Shown here one piece after another: positions 8,843-16,005 of a stretch of DNA of 20,153 nt (the stretch's first letter is position 1; each line of letters opens with the position of its first letter). Both the position numbers and the translations under genes were made by a program. The notes under the pieces were generated by a model, which had not been told where the DNA came from, made no database searches, and saw only the letters and a list, made by a program, of their open reading frames with translations. Source of the stretch: JBEAUL01 sp041161475 (lineage in GTDB: Bacteria > Pseudomonadota > Gammaproteobacteria > UBA6186 > Azoamicaceae); contig JBEAUL010000049.1 of the NCBI GenBank assembly GCA_041161475.1, forward strand, positions 1 to 20,153, read 5' to 3'.

Positions 8843-8908
8843 ACTTTTGAAACAATGCTATATCTATAAATCTAAAGAATAGTCGCTTTTTTGCATAAGT
8901 ACATTACA

Positions 8909-9298
8909 TCAGAGTATTCCGCAAGACCAGCCTCCTCTCACAACTTGTTCGGGCTGGTTTAAAGCGATTTCTTCATCGTTCTCTCTTTCATTCTCCTGAT
9001 GCAAGGCATTTGCCCAATCATCGTTGTTATTTACATTTGATTGATAGCCAAATAACATAGGTCTTTGAGGATTTACCAGATTTTCTGATTCATCAATAAT
9101 GGCATGTTGTGCGATTGGTAAACCATTCGGCGCAGACCTAAGCGCTGATCTGGTATTTATACAAGTCCTGAAATAATCCAAGCGTTGTGGCAAAACCAAT
9201 ATAGACGATCCGATACATGTTAGGGCTGATGTGCCTAAAGCCATACACATAGAGCCGATAACATGGCTTAGTATGGGAAAAGTAACCAAATCAGCCAT
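8909..9298 (-). CDS. Hypothetical membrane protein with C-terminal CaaX-like motif (CGIL)
   Basis: I recognise no family. The 129-residue reading begins at ATG 9298, chosen because AAAGAG lies about 6 nt upstream; the open frame extends to a TTG at 9370 without a convincing ribosome site. Residues 4-37 are strongly hydrophobic, enough for one long or two short membrane segments. The rest is polar, with an Asn/Asp/Glu-rich stretch near 88-118. The protein ends R-G-G-W-S-C-G-I-L. The last four residues fit a CaaX prenylation box, with Cys126 as the acceptor and leucine favouring geranylgeranyl addition. Bacteria lack the host prenyltransferases, so this would matter only if the protein enters a eukaryotic cell. 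It is on the same strand as the Sel1-repeat gene, 100 nt away. Confidence 0.6.
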   Translation of the reverse strand: MADLVTFPILSHVIGSMCMALGTSALTCIGSSILVLPQRLDYFRTCINTRSALRSAPNGLPIAQHAIIDESENLVNPQRPMLFGYQSNVNNNDDWANALHQENERENDEEIALNQPEQVVRGGWSCGIL

Positions 9299-9421
9299 TG
9301 TTATCTCTTTGTTTATGATTCGCATACCCAAAGCGAGACTGAGCGGGGACAGTAGTGTATTGAGTACCAATAAAAATCCGTAAAATAAAGTTACATGACT
9401 TATTTTTTAAGATATCGTCTC

Positions 9422-9439
9422 TTGTCATATAAATTTGAC
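9422..9439 (+). promoter_or_regulatory. Pho-box-like PhoB binding site upstream of the porin gene
   Basis: The 18 nt match 14 of 18 positions of the known Pho-box consensus (two CTGTCA-type repeats around an AT-rich 4-mer). The left half is TTGTCAT, 6 of 7. The centre ATAA fits fully. The right half ATTTGAC is weaker, 4 of 7. It overlaps the -35 hexamer of the porin promoter. Its distance to the -10, 19 nt, is about one helical turn longer than in typical PhoB-activated promoters. Confidence 0.4.
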
Positions 9440-9464
9440 AGCCTGTTGCCAGCGTCAGTAGAAT
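9435..9464 (+). promoter_or_regulatory. Sigma-70 promoter of the porin gene
   Basis: A perfect -35 TTGACA at 9435-9440 is followed by an 18-nt spacer and a -10 TAGAAT at 9459-9464, five of six consensus positions. Transcription would start near 9471, leaving a leader of about 55 nt before the porin ATG at 9526. Confidence 0.7.
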
Positions 9465-9480
9465 GGCCCTATTATTTTGC

Positions 9481-9495
9481 CAATAAGGTTTATTG
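9481..9495. repeat. Short perfect inverted repeat in the porin leader
   Basis: CAATAA at 9481-9486 and TTATTG at 9490-9495 are exact reverse complements around a 3-nt GGT. It lies in the predicted transcript leader, just downstream of the inferred start. It could be an operator half-site pair or a small hairpin; a 6-bp AT-rich repeat could also arise by chance. Confidence 0.3.
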
Positions 9496-9525
9496 TATTA
9501 TTTCATGTTAAAAGGAGCAGGCGGT

Positions 9526-10845
9526 ATGCAACACAATAAAATCAAAAAACAGCGACGAACAGGACAAACAACGCGGCGTTGGGTTGCAGGGATTACCGGT
9601 TTGATGTGTCTTGTTGCATCCCCAGCATTTGCCTCAGTTGATGCATTTGCGTCAGTCGCAAATGTCCATTCAAAAACAGATGCTTTAGAAACAAAAGGCG
9701 GTATAAAAACCACTGCACCCGTTGGTTCTGATTACGGATTTACCACTGGGGGTGTATTGCGTTTTGATGGCGCTAAATTCATGGGATCGTCCGATGCGTT
9801 ACAGGGCCAATATCCCAACAGTATTTACGTAAAAACAGCAGATTGGAGCATCAAAGGCAGTTTAAAGCAAAATTTATTTTATGAATTGCGTTTAAAAATG
9901 GATGGGGGAAATACCCGTGTTGCTGATGCATTGTTATTGCACAAAGGCATTTTGCCGAATTCAACCTTCGCCATAGGCCAATTAAACCCCTCCTTTAGCT
10001 TGGATAATGAAAACAGCACCAGTTGGCAACCATTTATTGACAGCGCTGCGACCAGCGTCTTTTTTCCATATTCTGGTTTAGGGATAAGATACAGTGCTTG
10101 GGGTAAAAACTTTGGTTATAAATTGGCAGCGTTGCAGCCAGAGCATGCCAGCACCACACCCCCAGAAAATCGTGGCAGAGATAGAATTCAGTATTCTGCA
10201 CGTGCATTTTTCTCACCAGTGAATCAACCCGGGGATGTATGGCATTTAGGGGCTGATTTTGCGTTTCGTGAAATAGACTATACCAATTATGGCGGTGGTC
10301 TTATCAAGCGTTTAACAATGAATGTATACCCAGGTGCTAAGGCACGTAATACAGCAACTTTAGTGCAATTGGCGGAGGGCAGTACTGCTGGTATCAGCGC
10401 ACGCCATTTGCGTGAATTCGATTTAGAATTGGCACGCCAATGGGGCCCAGTTTTGCTGTTTGGTGAATATTATCACATGCATGTGAACAGACCTGTTCAG
10501 CAAAATGTAACCTTTAAAAGCTGGTATTTCCAAGGAAGCTGGTTGTTAACGGGTGAAAGTCGCCAATACAGCGCAGCAGACGGTGAATTCAGTACGGTTA
10601 AACCAAATCACAGTTATGGTGCTTGGGAAGTGGCAGCACGTTATACCTATGTCGATTTAAACGACAGAGATGTTCTTGGAGGCTCTCAACACGATTTGGC
10701 TTTAGGGCTCAACTGGTTCTACAGCGAACATATTCGAGTATCTGTTAACTATGTACGCGCGAATGTGCATCCTGCTTTCATCTATTCAGGTCCTGCATTG
10801 CGTAAGTTAAACATTGTTGCTGGTCGACTACAAATACGTTGGTAA
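9526..10845 (+). CDS. OprO/OprP-family outer-membrane porin
   Basis: Trimeric beta-barrel porin family whose best-known members, OprP and OprO, take up phosphate and polyphosphate. Here 439 residues start with a basic signal peptide cut after PAFA (residue 36). Family-like blocks are LKQNLFYELRLKMDGG, FAIGQLNPSFSLDNENSTSW, the block from YFQGSWLLTGESRQY, and the C-terminal GLNWFYSEHIRVSVNYVRAN. The last residue is tryptophan, whereas an aromatic phenylalanine is commoner for barrel proteins. ATG 9526 is supported by AAAGGAG at 9511-9517 with 8-nt spacing; an upstream in-frame TTG at 9493 is rejected. A Pho-box-like site upstream fits phosphate control, but substrate is not proven. A strong terminator follows. 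Confidence 0.87.
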   Translation: MQHNKIKKQRRTGQTTRRWVAGITGLMCLVASPAFASVDAFASVANVHSKTDALETKGGIKTTAPVGSDYGFTTGGVLRFDGAKFMGSSDALQGQYPNSIYVKTADWSIKGSLKQNLFYELRLKMDGGNTRVADALLLHKGILPNSTFAIGQLNPSFSLDNENSTSWQPFIDSAATSVFFPYSGLGIRYSAWGKNFGYKLAALQPEHASTTPPENRGRDRIQYSARAFFSPVNQPGDVWHLGADFAFREIDYTNYGGGLIKRLTMNVYPGAKARNTATLVQLAEGSTAGISARHLREFDLELARQWGPVLLFGEYYHMHVNRPVQQNVTFKSWYFQGSWLLTGESRQYSAADGEFSTVKPNHSYGAWEVAARYTYVDLNDRDVLGGSQHDLALGLNWFYSEHIRVSVNYVRANVHPAFIYSGPALRKLNIVAGRLQIRW

Positions 10846-10869
10846 GTTCGCATCAAAGATGATTGCGAT

Positions 10870-10907
10870 GGTATAAAAAACCCGGTGAAAGCCGGGTTTT
10901 TTATACC
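10870..10907. terminator. Strong bidirectional Rho-independent terminator between porin and xseA
   Basis: A perfect 16-bp stem pairs 10870-10885 with 10892-10907 around the 6-nt loop TGAAAG. The core is CCCGG/CCGGG flanked by six A on the left and six T on the right, so it works for both converging genes. The right arm contains the xseA stop codon and the codon before it. Confidence 0.92.
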
Positions 10908-12124
10908 AGTTCTTTTTCTGTTACAGTCGCTAACACATGGCCGTCTGAGAATTGAATACCGATGGTTTGTGTTGGAATAAGCGCTTTTGCCGTGTAAATA
11001 ACCTGCTGTGTCTTTATATCACGGGTGATACTATAGCCTCTACTTAAAGTTGCTAAAGGACTTAAGGTATCTAATTTTTGGGTCAACAATTGCCATGCTT
11101 GTTGGTATGCTGTTAATCTTCTGTGTACAGCAATTCGGAGCGATTTAAAGTGATGTCCTAGACGTGTTTGTTGTTCTACCAGACGTGCTTTGGGATGTAA
11201 ACGAACAATACTTTGTTGCAACCAATCAAGGGTTTGTGCATCATGACAGATCTTGTCTTGTGCAAATTTGAATAGCATTCCCTGAATGGCTATCAGCCTA
11301 TCTAAAAATTGAGATTGTTCAGGGCTCACCATTTCTGCAGCTGCAGAGGGCGTTGGTGCCCGTAAATCGGCAACAAAGTCGCTGATGGTAAAATCAATTT
11401 CGTGTCCAACCGCAGAGACAATGGGAATACGGCTGTTTAAAATGGCTTCGGCAACCGTTTCTTCGTTAAAAGGCCATAAATCTTCTAAGGAACCGCCGCC
11501 ACGCGTTAAGATAAGAACGTCACAACGCTGATGGGTATTGGCTAATTGTATTGCTGACACGATACCATTGGCTGCTGTGCTTCCCTGTACTGCGGTAGGG
11601 TATAATACCAAGGGAATGGCCGGACAACGTCGCTTTAGTACAGTTAAAACATCTTGAATAGCCGCACCCGTGGGAGAAGTAATAATGCCAATATGCTTGG
11701 GGAAACGGGGCAAAGGGCGTTTTCTGGCTGACTCAAACCACCCTCGAGAGGCTAAGGTTTGTTTTAAGGCATTAAACGCCAGCTGTAGTTGTCCTATCCC
11801 TTCTGGAATAACCGATGCTACAATCAGTTGGTAATCTCCTCTGTCTGGATAAATACTGACTTGAGCGCACACCACAATTTGTATTCCAGCACTTAGCGTC
11901 GAGACAACCTTTGTATTGCGAGAACGGAAAAGCGCGCATCGAATTTGGGCGCCTTTGTCTTTTAGCGTAAAGTAAGTATGTCCCGAGCTGTGTTTTTTTA
12001 AATCGGCGATTTCGCCTCGCACCCAAATATGGGGAAATCCTTCTTCTAGGCAGCGTTTTGTGGCAAAATTCAGCTCTGAAACTGAAAAAATGGTCTGAGG
12101 CAGAGGGCTAAGATTGTCTAACAT
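10901..12124 (-). CDS. xseA: Exodeoxyribonuclease VII large subunit
   Basis: Large subunit of ExoVII, which degrades single-stranded DNA to short oligonucleotides during repair; the small subunit XseB is not in this window. The N-terminal OB-fold is clear (FPHIWVRGEIADL, GHTYFTLKDKGAQIRCALF). The catalytic domain carries GIITSPTGAAIQD, LTRGGGSLEDLWPFNEE and SAVGHEIDFTISDFVADLRA. The C-terminal part is helical. At 407 residues it is shorter than the E. coli protein (456), mainly in the helical C-terminal region. The ATG at 12124 fits the family start, but no good ribosome site precedes it. It is divergent from tadA, with only 26-59 nt between starts. Confidence 0.95.
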   Translation of the reverse strand: MLDNLSPLPQTIFSVSELNFATKRCLEEGFPHIWVRGEIADLKKHSSGHTYFTLKDKGAQIRCALFRSRNTKVVSTLSAGIQIVVCAQVSIYPDRGDYQLIVASVIPEGIGQLQLAFNALKQTLASRGWFESARKRPLPRFPKHIGIITSPTGAAIQDVLTVLKRRCPAIPLVLYPTAVQGSTAANGIVSAIQLANTHQRCDVLILTRGGGSLEDLWPFNEETVAEAILNSRIPIVSAVGHEIDFTISDFVADLRAPTPSAAAEMVSPEQSQFLDRLIAIQGMLFKFAQDKICHDAQTLDWLQQSIVRLHPKARLVEQQTRLGHHFKSLRIAVHRRLTAYQQAWQLLTQKLDTLSPLATLSRGYSITRDIKTQQVIYTAKALIPTQTIGIQFSDGHVLATVTEKELV

Positions 12125-12145
12125 GGGAAAAGGGGTACTCTTGGC

Positions 12146-12151
12146 TATAAA
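12146..12151 (+). promoter_or_regulatory. Candidate -10 element for the tadA-tldD run
   Basis: TATAAA, five of six consensus positions, lies in the xseA-tadA gap. No convincing -35 stands 16-18 nt upstream. If used, transcription would start near 12158, which would exclude the ATG at 12151 and favour the tadA start at 12184. Confidence 0.25.
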
Positions 12152-12183
12152 TGACAGATGAAGTAAAAGATATTGGGCTGATT

Positions 12184-12645
12184 ATGACAAATATCGACGA
12201 TCAAGACAAATACTGGATGGAAAAAGCCATTCAGCTGGCTTTAGAGGCGGAAGCCCAAGGAGAGGTGCCCGTAGGAGCAGTGATGGTGTATCAAGAAGCA
12301 CTGTTGTCTGTTGGATACAATCAACCCATTCAGCAGGCAGATCCGAGCGCGCATGCTGAAATCATTGCCTTGCGTGCTGCAGGGATCGCACAACAAAATT
12401 ACCGCCTACCCGAAACAACATTGTATGTGACCCTAGAACCTTGTCCCATGTGCACAGGGGCTATGTTGCATGCACGCATTAAGCGCGTTGTCTATGCTGC
12501 TTCCGATCCAAAAACAGGTGCATTGGGGGGATGTATTCATTTATTGAATATGGCCAAATGGAACCATATGATTTCAGTCACAAAAGGTGTACTGGCAGAA
12601 GAATCTGCTGAACTGCTGAAGCGCTTTTTTAAAAAACGTCGCTAA
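12184..12645 (+). CDS. tadA: tRNA-specific adenosine deaminase TadA
   Basis: Deaminates A34 of tRNA-Arg(ACG) to inosine so that one tRNA reads several arginine codons; a zinc-dependent, essential cytosolic enzyme. The zinc and proton-relay residues are His57 and Glu59 in SAHAEIIALR and Cys87 and Cys90 in EPCPMCTGA. The family-typical YWMEKAIQLAL and GEVPVGAV come near the N-terminus. I chose ATG 12184 (153 residues) because it places the first helix as in the E. coli protein. An in-frame ATG at 12151 adds eleven residues but has no ribosome site and overlaps the candidate -10. It heads a plus-strand run with the next three or four genes. Confidence 0.94.
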   Translation: MTNIDDQDKYWMEKAIQLALEAEAQGEVPVGAVMVYQEALLSVGYNQPIQQADPSAHAEIIALRAAGIAQQNYRLPETTLYVTLEPCPMCTGAMLHARIKRVVYAASDPKTGALGGCIHLLNMAKWNHMISVTKGVLAEESAELLKRFFKKRR

Positions 12646-12663
12646 TCAACAAGGAGTGTTATT

Positions 12664-13152
12664 ATGCTAAATTCCTGGGAGAAAATGGAAAAAATTTTTG
12701 CGTTACCCGAGACCAGTACGGAATTAAAAATACTGGTGTGTAGTGGTAAAATGCTTCCCCCCTCTAAAGCCTTAGCCCAACATGGGGTGACCCTATTATC
12801 ACCACCCTATGGATTACCGGAATTGGAATATAAAAAACAGACCTTTCATTTGGCCTTATGTTCTCAATTTTTATTTTGGTACAGCGATTTATTGTCGGAA
12901 ACTTTTCATGTACAGTCCTTGATGGCATTTTGCCGTGTTGCAACCGAAGTACAAGTGTACCCCTTAATCGATAGATTTGGAAAACCCTCCTTGCACTTAG
13001 GAAATGTCTTACAACGCCTACAAGAACAGGGAATTGGTGCCGAGATAAAATCGATTGTCGATCCCGTTGAAGGCAGTGACAATGCCCTGTTGCGTTTATG
13101 GACAGAAACCTGTACCGTAAAACCTAAAAAAGAAAAAACAGCAACTTCGTAG
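12664..13152 (+). CDS. Truncated methyltransferase-like protein of unknown function
   Basis: The 162 residues resemble the C-terminal half of a family of predicted SAM-dependent methyltransferases. The block FHLALCSQFLFWYSDLLSETFH, split here as FHLALCSQFLFWYSDLL then SETFHVQSL, and the following CRVATEVQVYPLIDRFGKPS and HLGNVLQRLQEQG match that pattern from memory. The N-terminal part, where the glycine-rich cofactor loop would sit, is missing, so catalytic activity is doubtful. It may be a degenerate homolog kept for another role. The gene looks real: AAGGAG at 12651-12656 stands 7 nt before the ATG. It lies 18 nt after tadA and 10 nt before tldD, so it is probably co-transcribed. The C-terminal tail is lysine-rich. 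Confidence 0.75.
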   Translation: MLNSWEKMEKIFALPETSTELKILVCSGKMLPPSKALAQHGVTLLSPPYGLPELEYKKQTFHLALCSQFLFWYSDLLSETFHVQSLMAFCRVATEVQVYPLIDRFGKPSLHLGNVLQRLQEQGIGAEIKSIVDPVEGSDNALLRLWTETCTVKPKKEKTATS

Positions 13153-13162
13153 GGAGACTCGC

Positions 13163-14629
13163 GTGTCAGAAAATGCATTGGCTTTTGTCGAAAAACAGTT
13201 ACTTGCTAAAGCAGATCTATCATTGGCTCAGTTAGAGAAAGTGATGGGGCAATTAATGGTAAAACAGATAGACATGGCCGATTTATATTTTCAAGCCACA
13301 CATATTGAATCTTGGGGCTTAGAAGATGGCATCTTAAAAGAAGGCAGCTTTTCGGTTGAACAAGGGGTGGGTATTCGTGCGATCAGTGGTGAAAAAACAG
13401 GATTTGCACACGCCGATGACATTCAGTTATTGTCTTTAGAAAGTGCTGTTCGTGCCGCTAAAAGCATTGCCAGAGGGGTAGGTAACAGCAATATAGCCTC
13501 GATGACCGCTTTGCGATCTAAACAACCGTCTTCTTCCCGATCTTTATATGTGCCAACCGATCCCTTATTGTCTTTATCAGAAAAAGACAAAATTGCTTTA
13601 CTGCACGAAGCCAATACCTTGGCGCACGATATAGACTCCAGGGTTAAGCGTGTCTCTGTCAGCTTAAGCGGATCGCATGAGATGATCTTGGTCTTAGGTT
13701 CTGATGGTACCTTGGCTGCAGATATCAGACCCTTGGTGCGTTTTAATGTCCGTGTGATTGTCGATCACAATGGTCGCATTGAGCAAGGCAGTGCCGGTGG
13801 TGGCGGACGCATGGGGTATACCTATTTTCTTGAGCAAGGGCTTAGTCAATCGATGGTAAAAGAAGCCGTAAGATTGGCTTTACTCAATTTAGAGGCAAAA
13901 CAAGCACCAGCAGGCATGATGCCTGTTGTATTGGGGCCAGGTTGGCCTGGCGTGCTCTTGCATGAGGCCATTGGGCATGGCTTAGAAGGTGATTTTAATC
14001 GCAAAGGCAGTTCTGCTTTTTCCGGTCGCATTGGTGAACGTGTTGCTTCTCCTCTTTGTACCATTGTTGATGATGGTACTTTACCCAATCGACGGGGTTC
14101 TATTAACATCGATGACGAAGGTACGCCCAGCCAATCTACCGTCTTAATTGAACGAGGCATTTTAAAAGGATATCTTCAAGATAAATTGAACGCGAAACTC
14201 ATGAAGACCCACTCTACCGGGAATGGTCGCAGAGAATCTTATGCAAGTTTACCTTTGCCAAGAATGACCAATACCTACATGCTATCAGGTAACAGTGTCC
14301 CAGAAGAAATCATCGCCTCGGTTGATAAAGGACTGTATGCGGTAAATTTTGGTGGTGGACAAGTCGACATCACCTCTGGGAAATTTGTGTTTACCACCAG
14401 TGAGGCTTACTTGATTGAACAAGGTAAAATTACACAACCCGTCAAGGGCGCCACTTTAGTGGGTCATGGACCAGATATTTTAACAAAGGTATCAATGGTG
14501 GGTAATGATTTGGCGCTCGATCCGGGCGTAGGAACCTGTGGTAAAGAGGGCCAAAGTGTTCCAGTGGGGGTTGGACAGCCTACCTTGAAAATTGATGCGA
14601 TGACTGTTGGGGGAACCAATCATGAGTAA
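13163..14629 (+). CDS. tldD: Metalloprotease subunit TldD
   Basis: Active subunit of the TldD/TldE protease, which trims short unfolded peptides; in E. coli it matures microcin B17 and helps degrade CcdA. The metal-binding HExxxH motif is clear: His267, Glu268 and His272 in LLHEAIGHGLEGD. Other family blocks are GILKEGSFSVEQGVGIRA near the N-terminus and ITSGKFVFTTSEAYLIEQGK near the end. The length is 488 residues, against 481 in E. coli. The start is GTG 13163 with AGGGAG at 13151-13156. Its end overlaps pmbA by 8 nt, the two subunits of one complex being encoded together. Confidence 0.96.
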   Translation: MSENALAFVEKQLLAKADLSLAQLEKVMGQLMVKQIDMADLYFQATHIESWGLEDGILKEGSFSVEQGVGIRAISGEKTGFAHADDIQLLSLESAVRAAKSIARGVGNSNIASMTALRSKQPSSSRSLYVPTDPLLSLSEKDKIALLHEANTLAHDIDSRVKRVSVSLSGSHEMILVLGSDGTLAADIRPLVRFNVRVIVDHNGRIEQGSAGGGGRMGYTYFLEQGLSQSMVKEAVRLALLNLEAKQAPAGMMPVVLGPGWPGVLLHEAIGHGLEGDFNRKGSSAFSGRIGERVASPLCTIVDDGTLPNRRGSINIDDEGTPSQSTVLIERGILKGYLQDKLNAKLMKTHSTGNGRRESYASLPLPRMTNTYMLSGNSVPEEIIASVDKGLYAVNFGGGQVDITSGKFVFTTSEAYLIEQGKITQPVKGATLVGHGPDILTKVSMVGNDLALDPGVGTCGKEGQSVPVGVGQPTLKIDAMTVGGTNHE

Positions 14630-15974
14630 ACAGGCTACTTTTCGCATTGATAGCGAACAGAATATTTGGAAAACACTGATTGAGGAAACCTTAGACAAAG
14701 CCAAAGCACAAGGAGCCACTCAAGCGGAAGTCGGATTAGGGGTGAGCAAGGGGCTAAGCGTTACCGTACGTTTAGGTGAAATCGAAACCGTTGAATTTCA
14801 TCAAGATCGTTCTTTTGGTATCACCGTGTACGCGGGCCAACAAAAAGGATCGGCCTCTACCAACGATTTGTCTCGTGCATCGATTGAACAGACGCTGTCT
14901 GCCGCTTTACGCATTGCCCGCTATGCGGAACCCGATCCGTGTGCTGGACTTGCAGATAAAGCAGATTTGGCCAAAGAGATTCCTGATTTAGATCTGTATC
15001 ATCCAGAAGTGCTCACTCCAGAAGCCGTTAGTGTCTGGGCAAAAGAATGCGAAGATGCTGCACGCGAAGCAGACAAACGGATTTGTAATTCAGAGGGTGC
15101 CTCGTTTGGGCAAAGCGAAAATTATCGTTTATATGGCAATACGCATGGATTTTTAGCCGGTTGCCCGAGTAGCTCCTATTCCTTATCTTGTGCTGTGGTC
15201 GCTAAAGATGCGCAAGGGGGGATGCAACGAGACCATGATTATACGGTCTCTCGTGTGTTGCAGGCACTGAAGAAACCCAGGGTTGTGGGTATTGAAGCTA
15301 CAGATAAGGCGGTTAGACGTCTTTCACCACAAAAAATTACGACAGGTCGTTTTCCAGTTGTCTTTTCTGCGGATATTGCCTCAGGTCTCTTCGCCAGTTT
15401 TGCCTCTGCAATCTCTGGGGGTAGTTTATACCGACATGCTTCTTTTTTGCTTAATAAAATACACCAACCCATTTTTCCAGCATGGCTATCGATAAAAGAA
15501 CGGCCCCATATTAAACGCTTATTAGGCTCGGCGCCTTTTGATAGCGAAGGCGTAGCCACTGTCGACAGAGATATTGTCAAGGCAGGTATCTTAGAAACTT
15601 ACTTGCTAAGCAGTTATTCTGCACGTAAATTGGGTCTTAAAACCACAGGACATGCAGGGGGCTTACACAATTGGTTTGTATCAACGACTTGCCCCGATTT
15701 AGCATCCGTTTTAAAAACAATGGATAAAGGCGTATACGTTACTGAACTCATGGGGTTTGGTGTGAATGGGGTTACTGGCGATTATTCTCAAGGGATTGCC
15801 GGTTTTTGGGTTGAAAATGGCCATATCCAGTACCCTATCCAAGAAGTGACTATTGCAAGCAATTTAGCAGAGATGTTTAAACAGATTGTTGCCATTGGGG
15901 GAGATATCGATACGCGTCGTAATATACAAACAGGTTCTGTTTTAATTGAATCTATGACCGTTGCCGGGAATTAA
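14622..15974 (+). CDS. pmbA: Metalloprotease TldE (PmbA), partner of TldD
   Basis: Non-catalytic partner of TldD in the heterodimeric protease. The 450-residue protein has the same length as the E. coli protein. Family blocks include VSKGLSVTVRLGEIETVEFH, FGITVYAGQQKGSAST and GVNGVTGDYSQGIAGFWVENG. There is no HExxxH motif, as expected for TldE. I chose ATG 14622 because GGGGGA at 14609-14614 lies 7 nt upstream; the frame opens earlier at TTG 14607, without support. The start overlaps the end of tldD, which points to coupled translation and equal amounts of both subunits. Confidence 0.95.
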   Translation: MSKQATFRIDSEQNIWKTLIEETLDKAKAQGATQAEVGLGVSKGLSVTVRLGEIETVEFHQDRSFGITVYAGQQKGSASTNDLSRASIEQTLSAALRIARYAEPDPCAGLADKADLAKEIPDLDLYHPEVLTPEAVSVWAKECEDAAREADKRICNSEGASFGQSENYRLYGNTHGFLAGCPSSSYSLSCAVVAKDAQGGMQRDHDYTVSRVLQALKKPRVVGIEATDKAVRRLSPQKITTGRFPVVFSADIASGLFASFASAISGGSLYRHASFLLNKIHQPIFPAWLSIKERPHIKRLLGSAPFDSEGVATVDRDIVKAGILETYLLSSYSARKLGLKTTGHAGGLHNWFVSTTCPDLASVLKTMDKGVYVTELMGFGVNGVTGDYSQGIAGFWVENGHIQYPIQEVTIASNLAEMFKQIVAIGGDIDTRRNIQTGSVLIESMTVAGN

Positions 15975-16005
15975 ACAAGCGCAACAAATTAAGCAATCAA
16001 GGGGT

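Noticed and set aside
9299..9370. N-terminal extension of the CGIL protein to TTG 9370.
   Set aside because: No ribosome site of good strength and spacing precedes the TTG, while ATG 9298 has one.
9526..9633. Twin-arginine signal in the porin leader.
   Set aside because: Arg-Arg pairs occur, but the surrounding residues do not fit the SRRxFLK pattern, and outer-membrane barrels use the Sec route.
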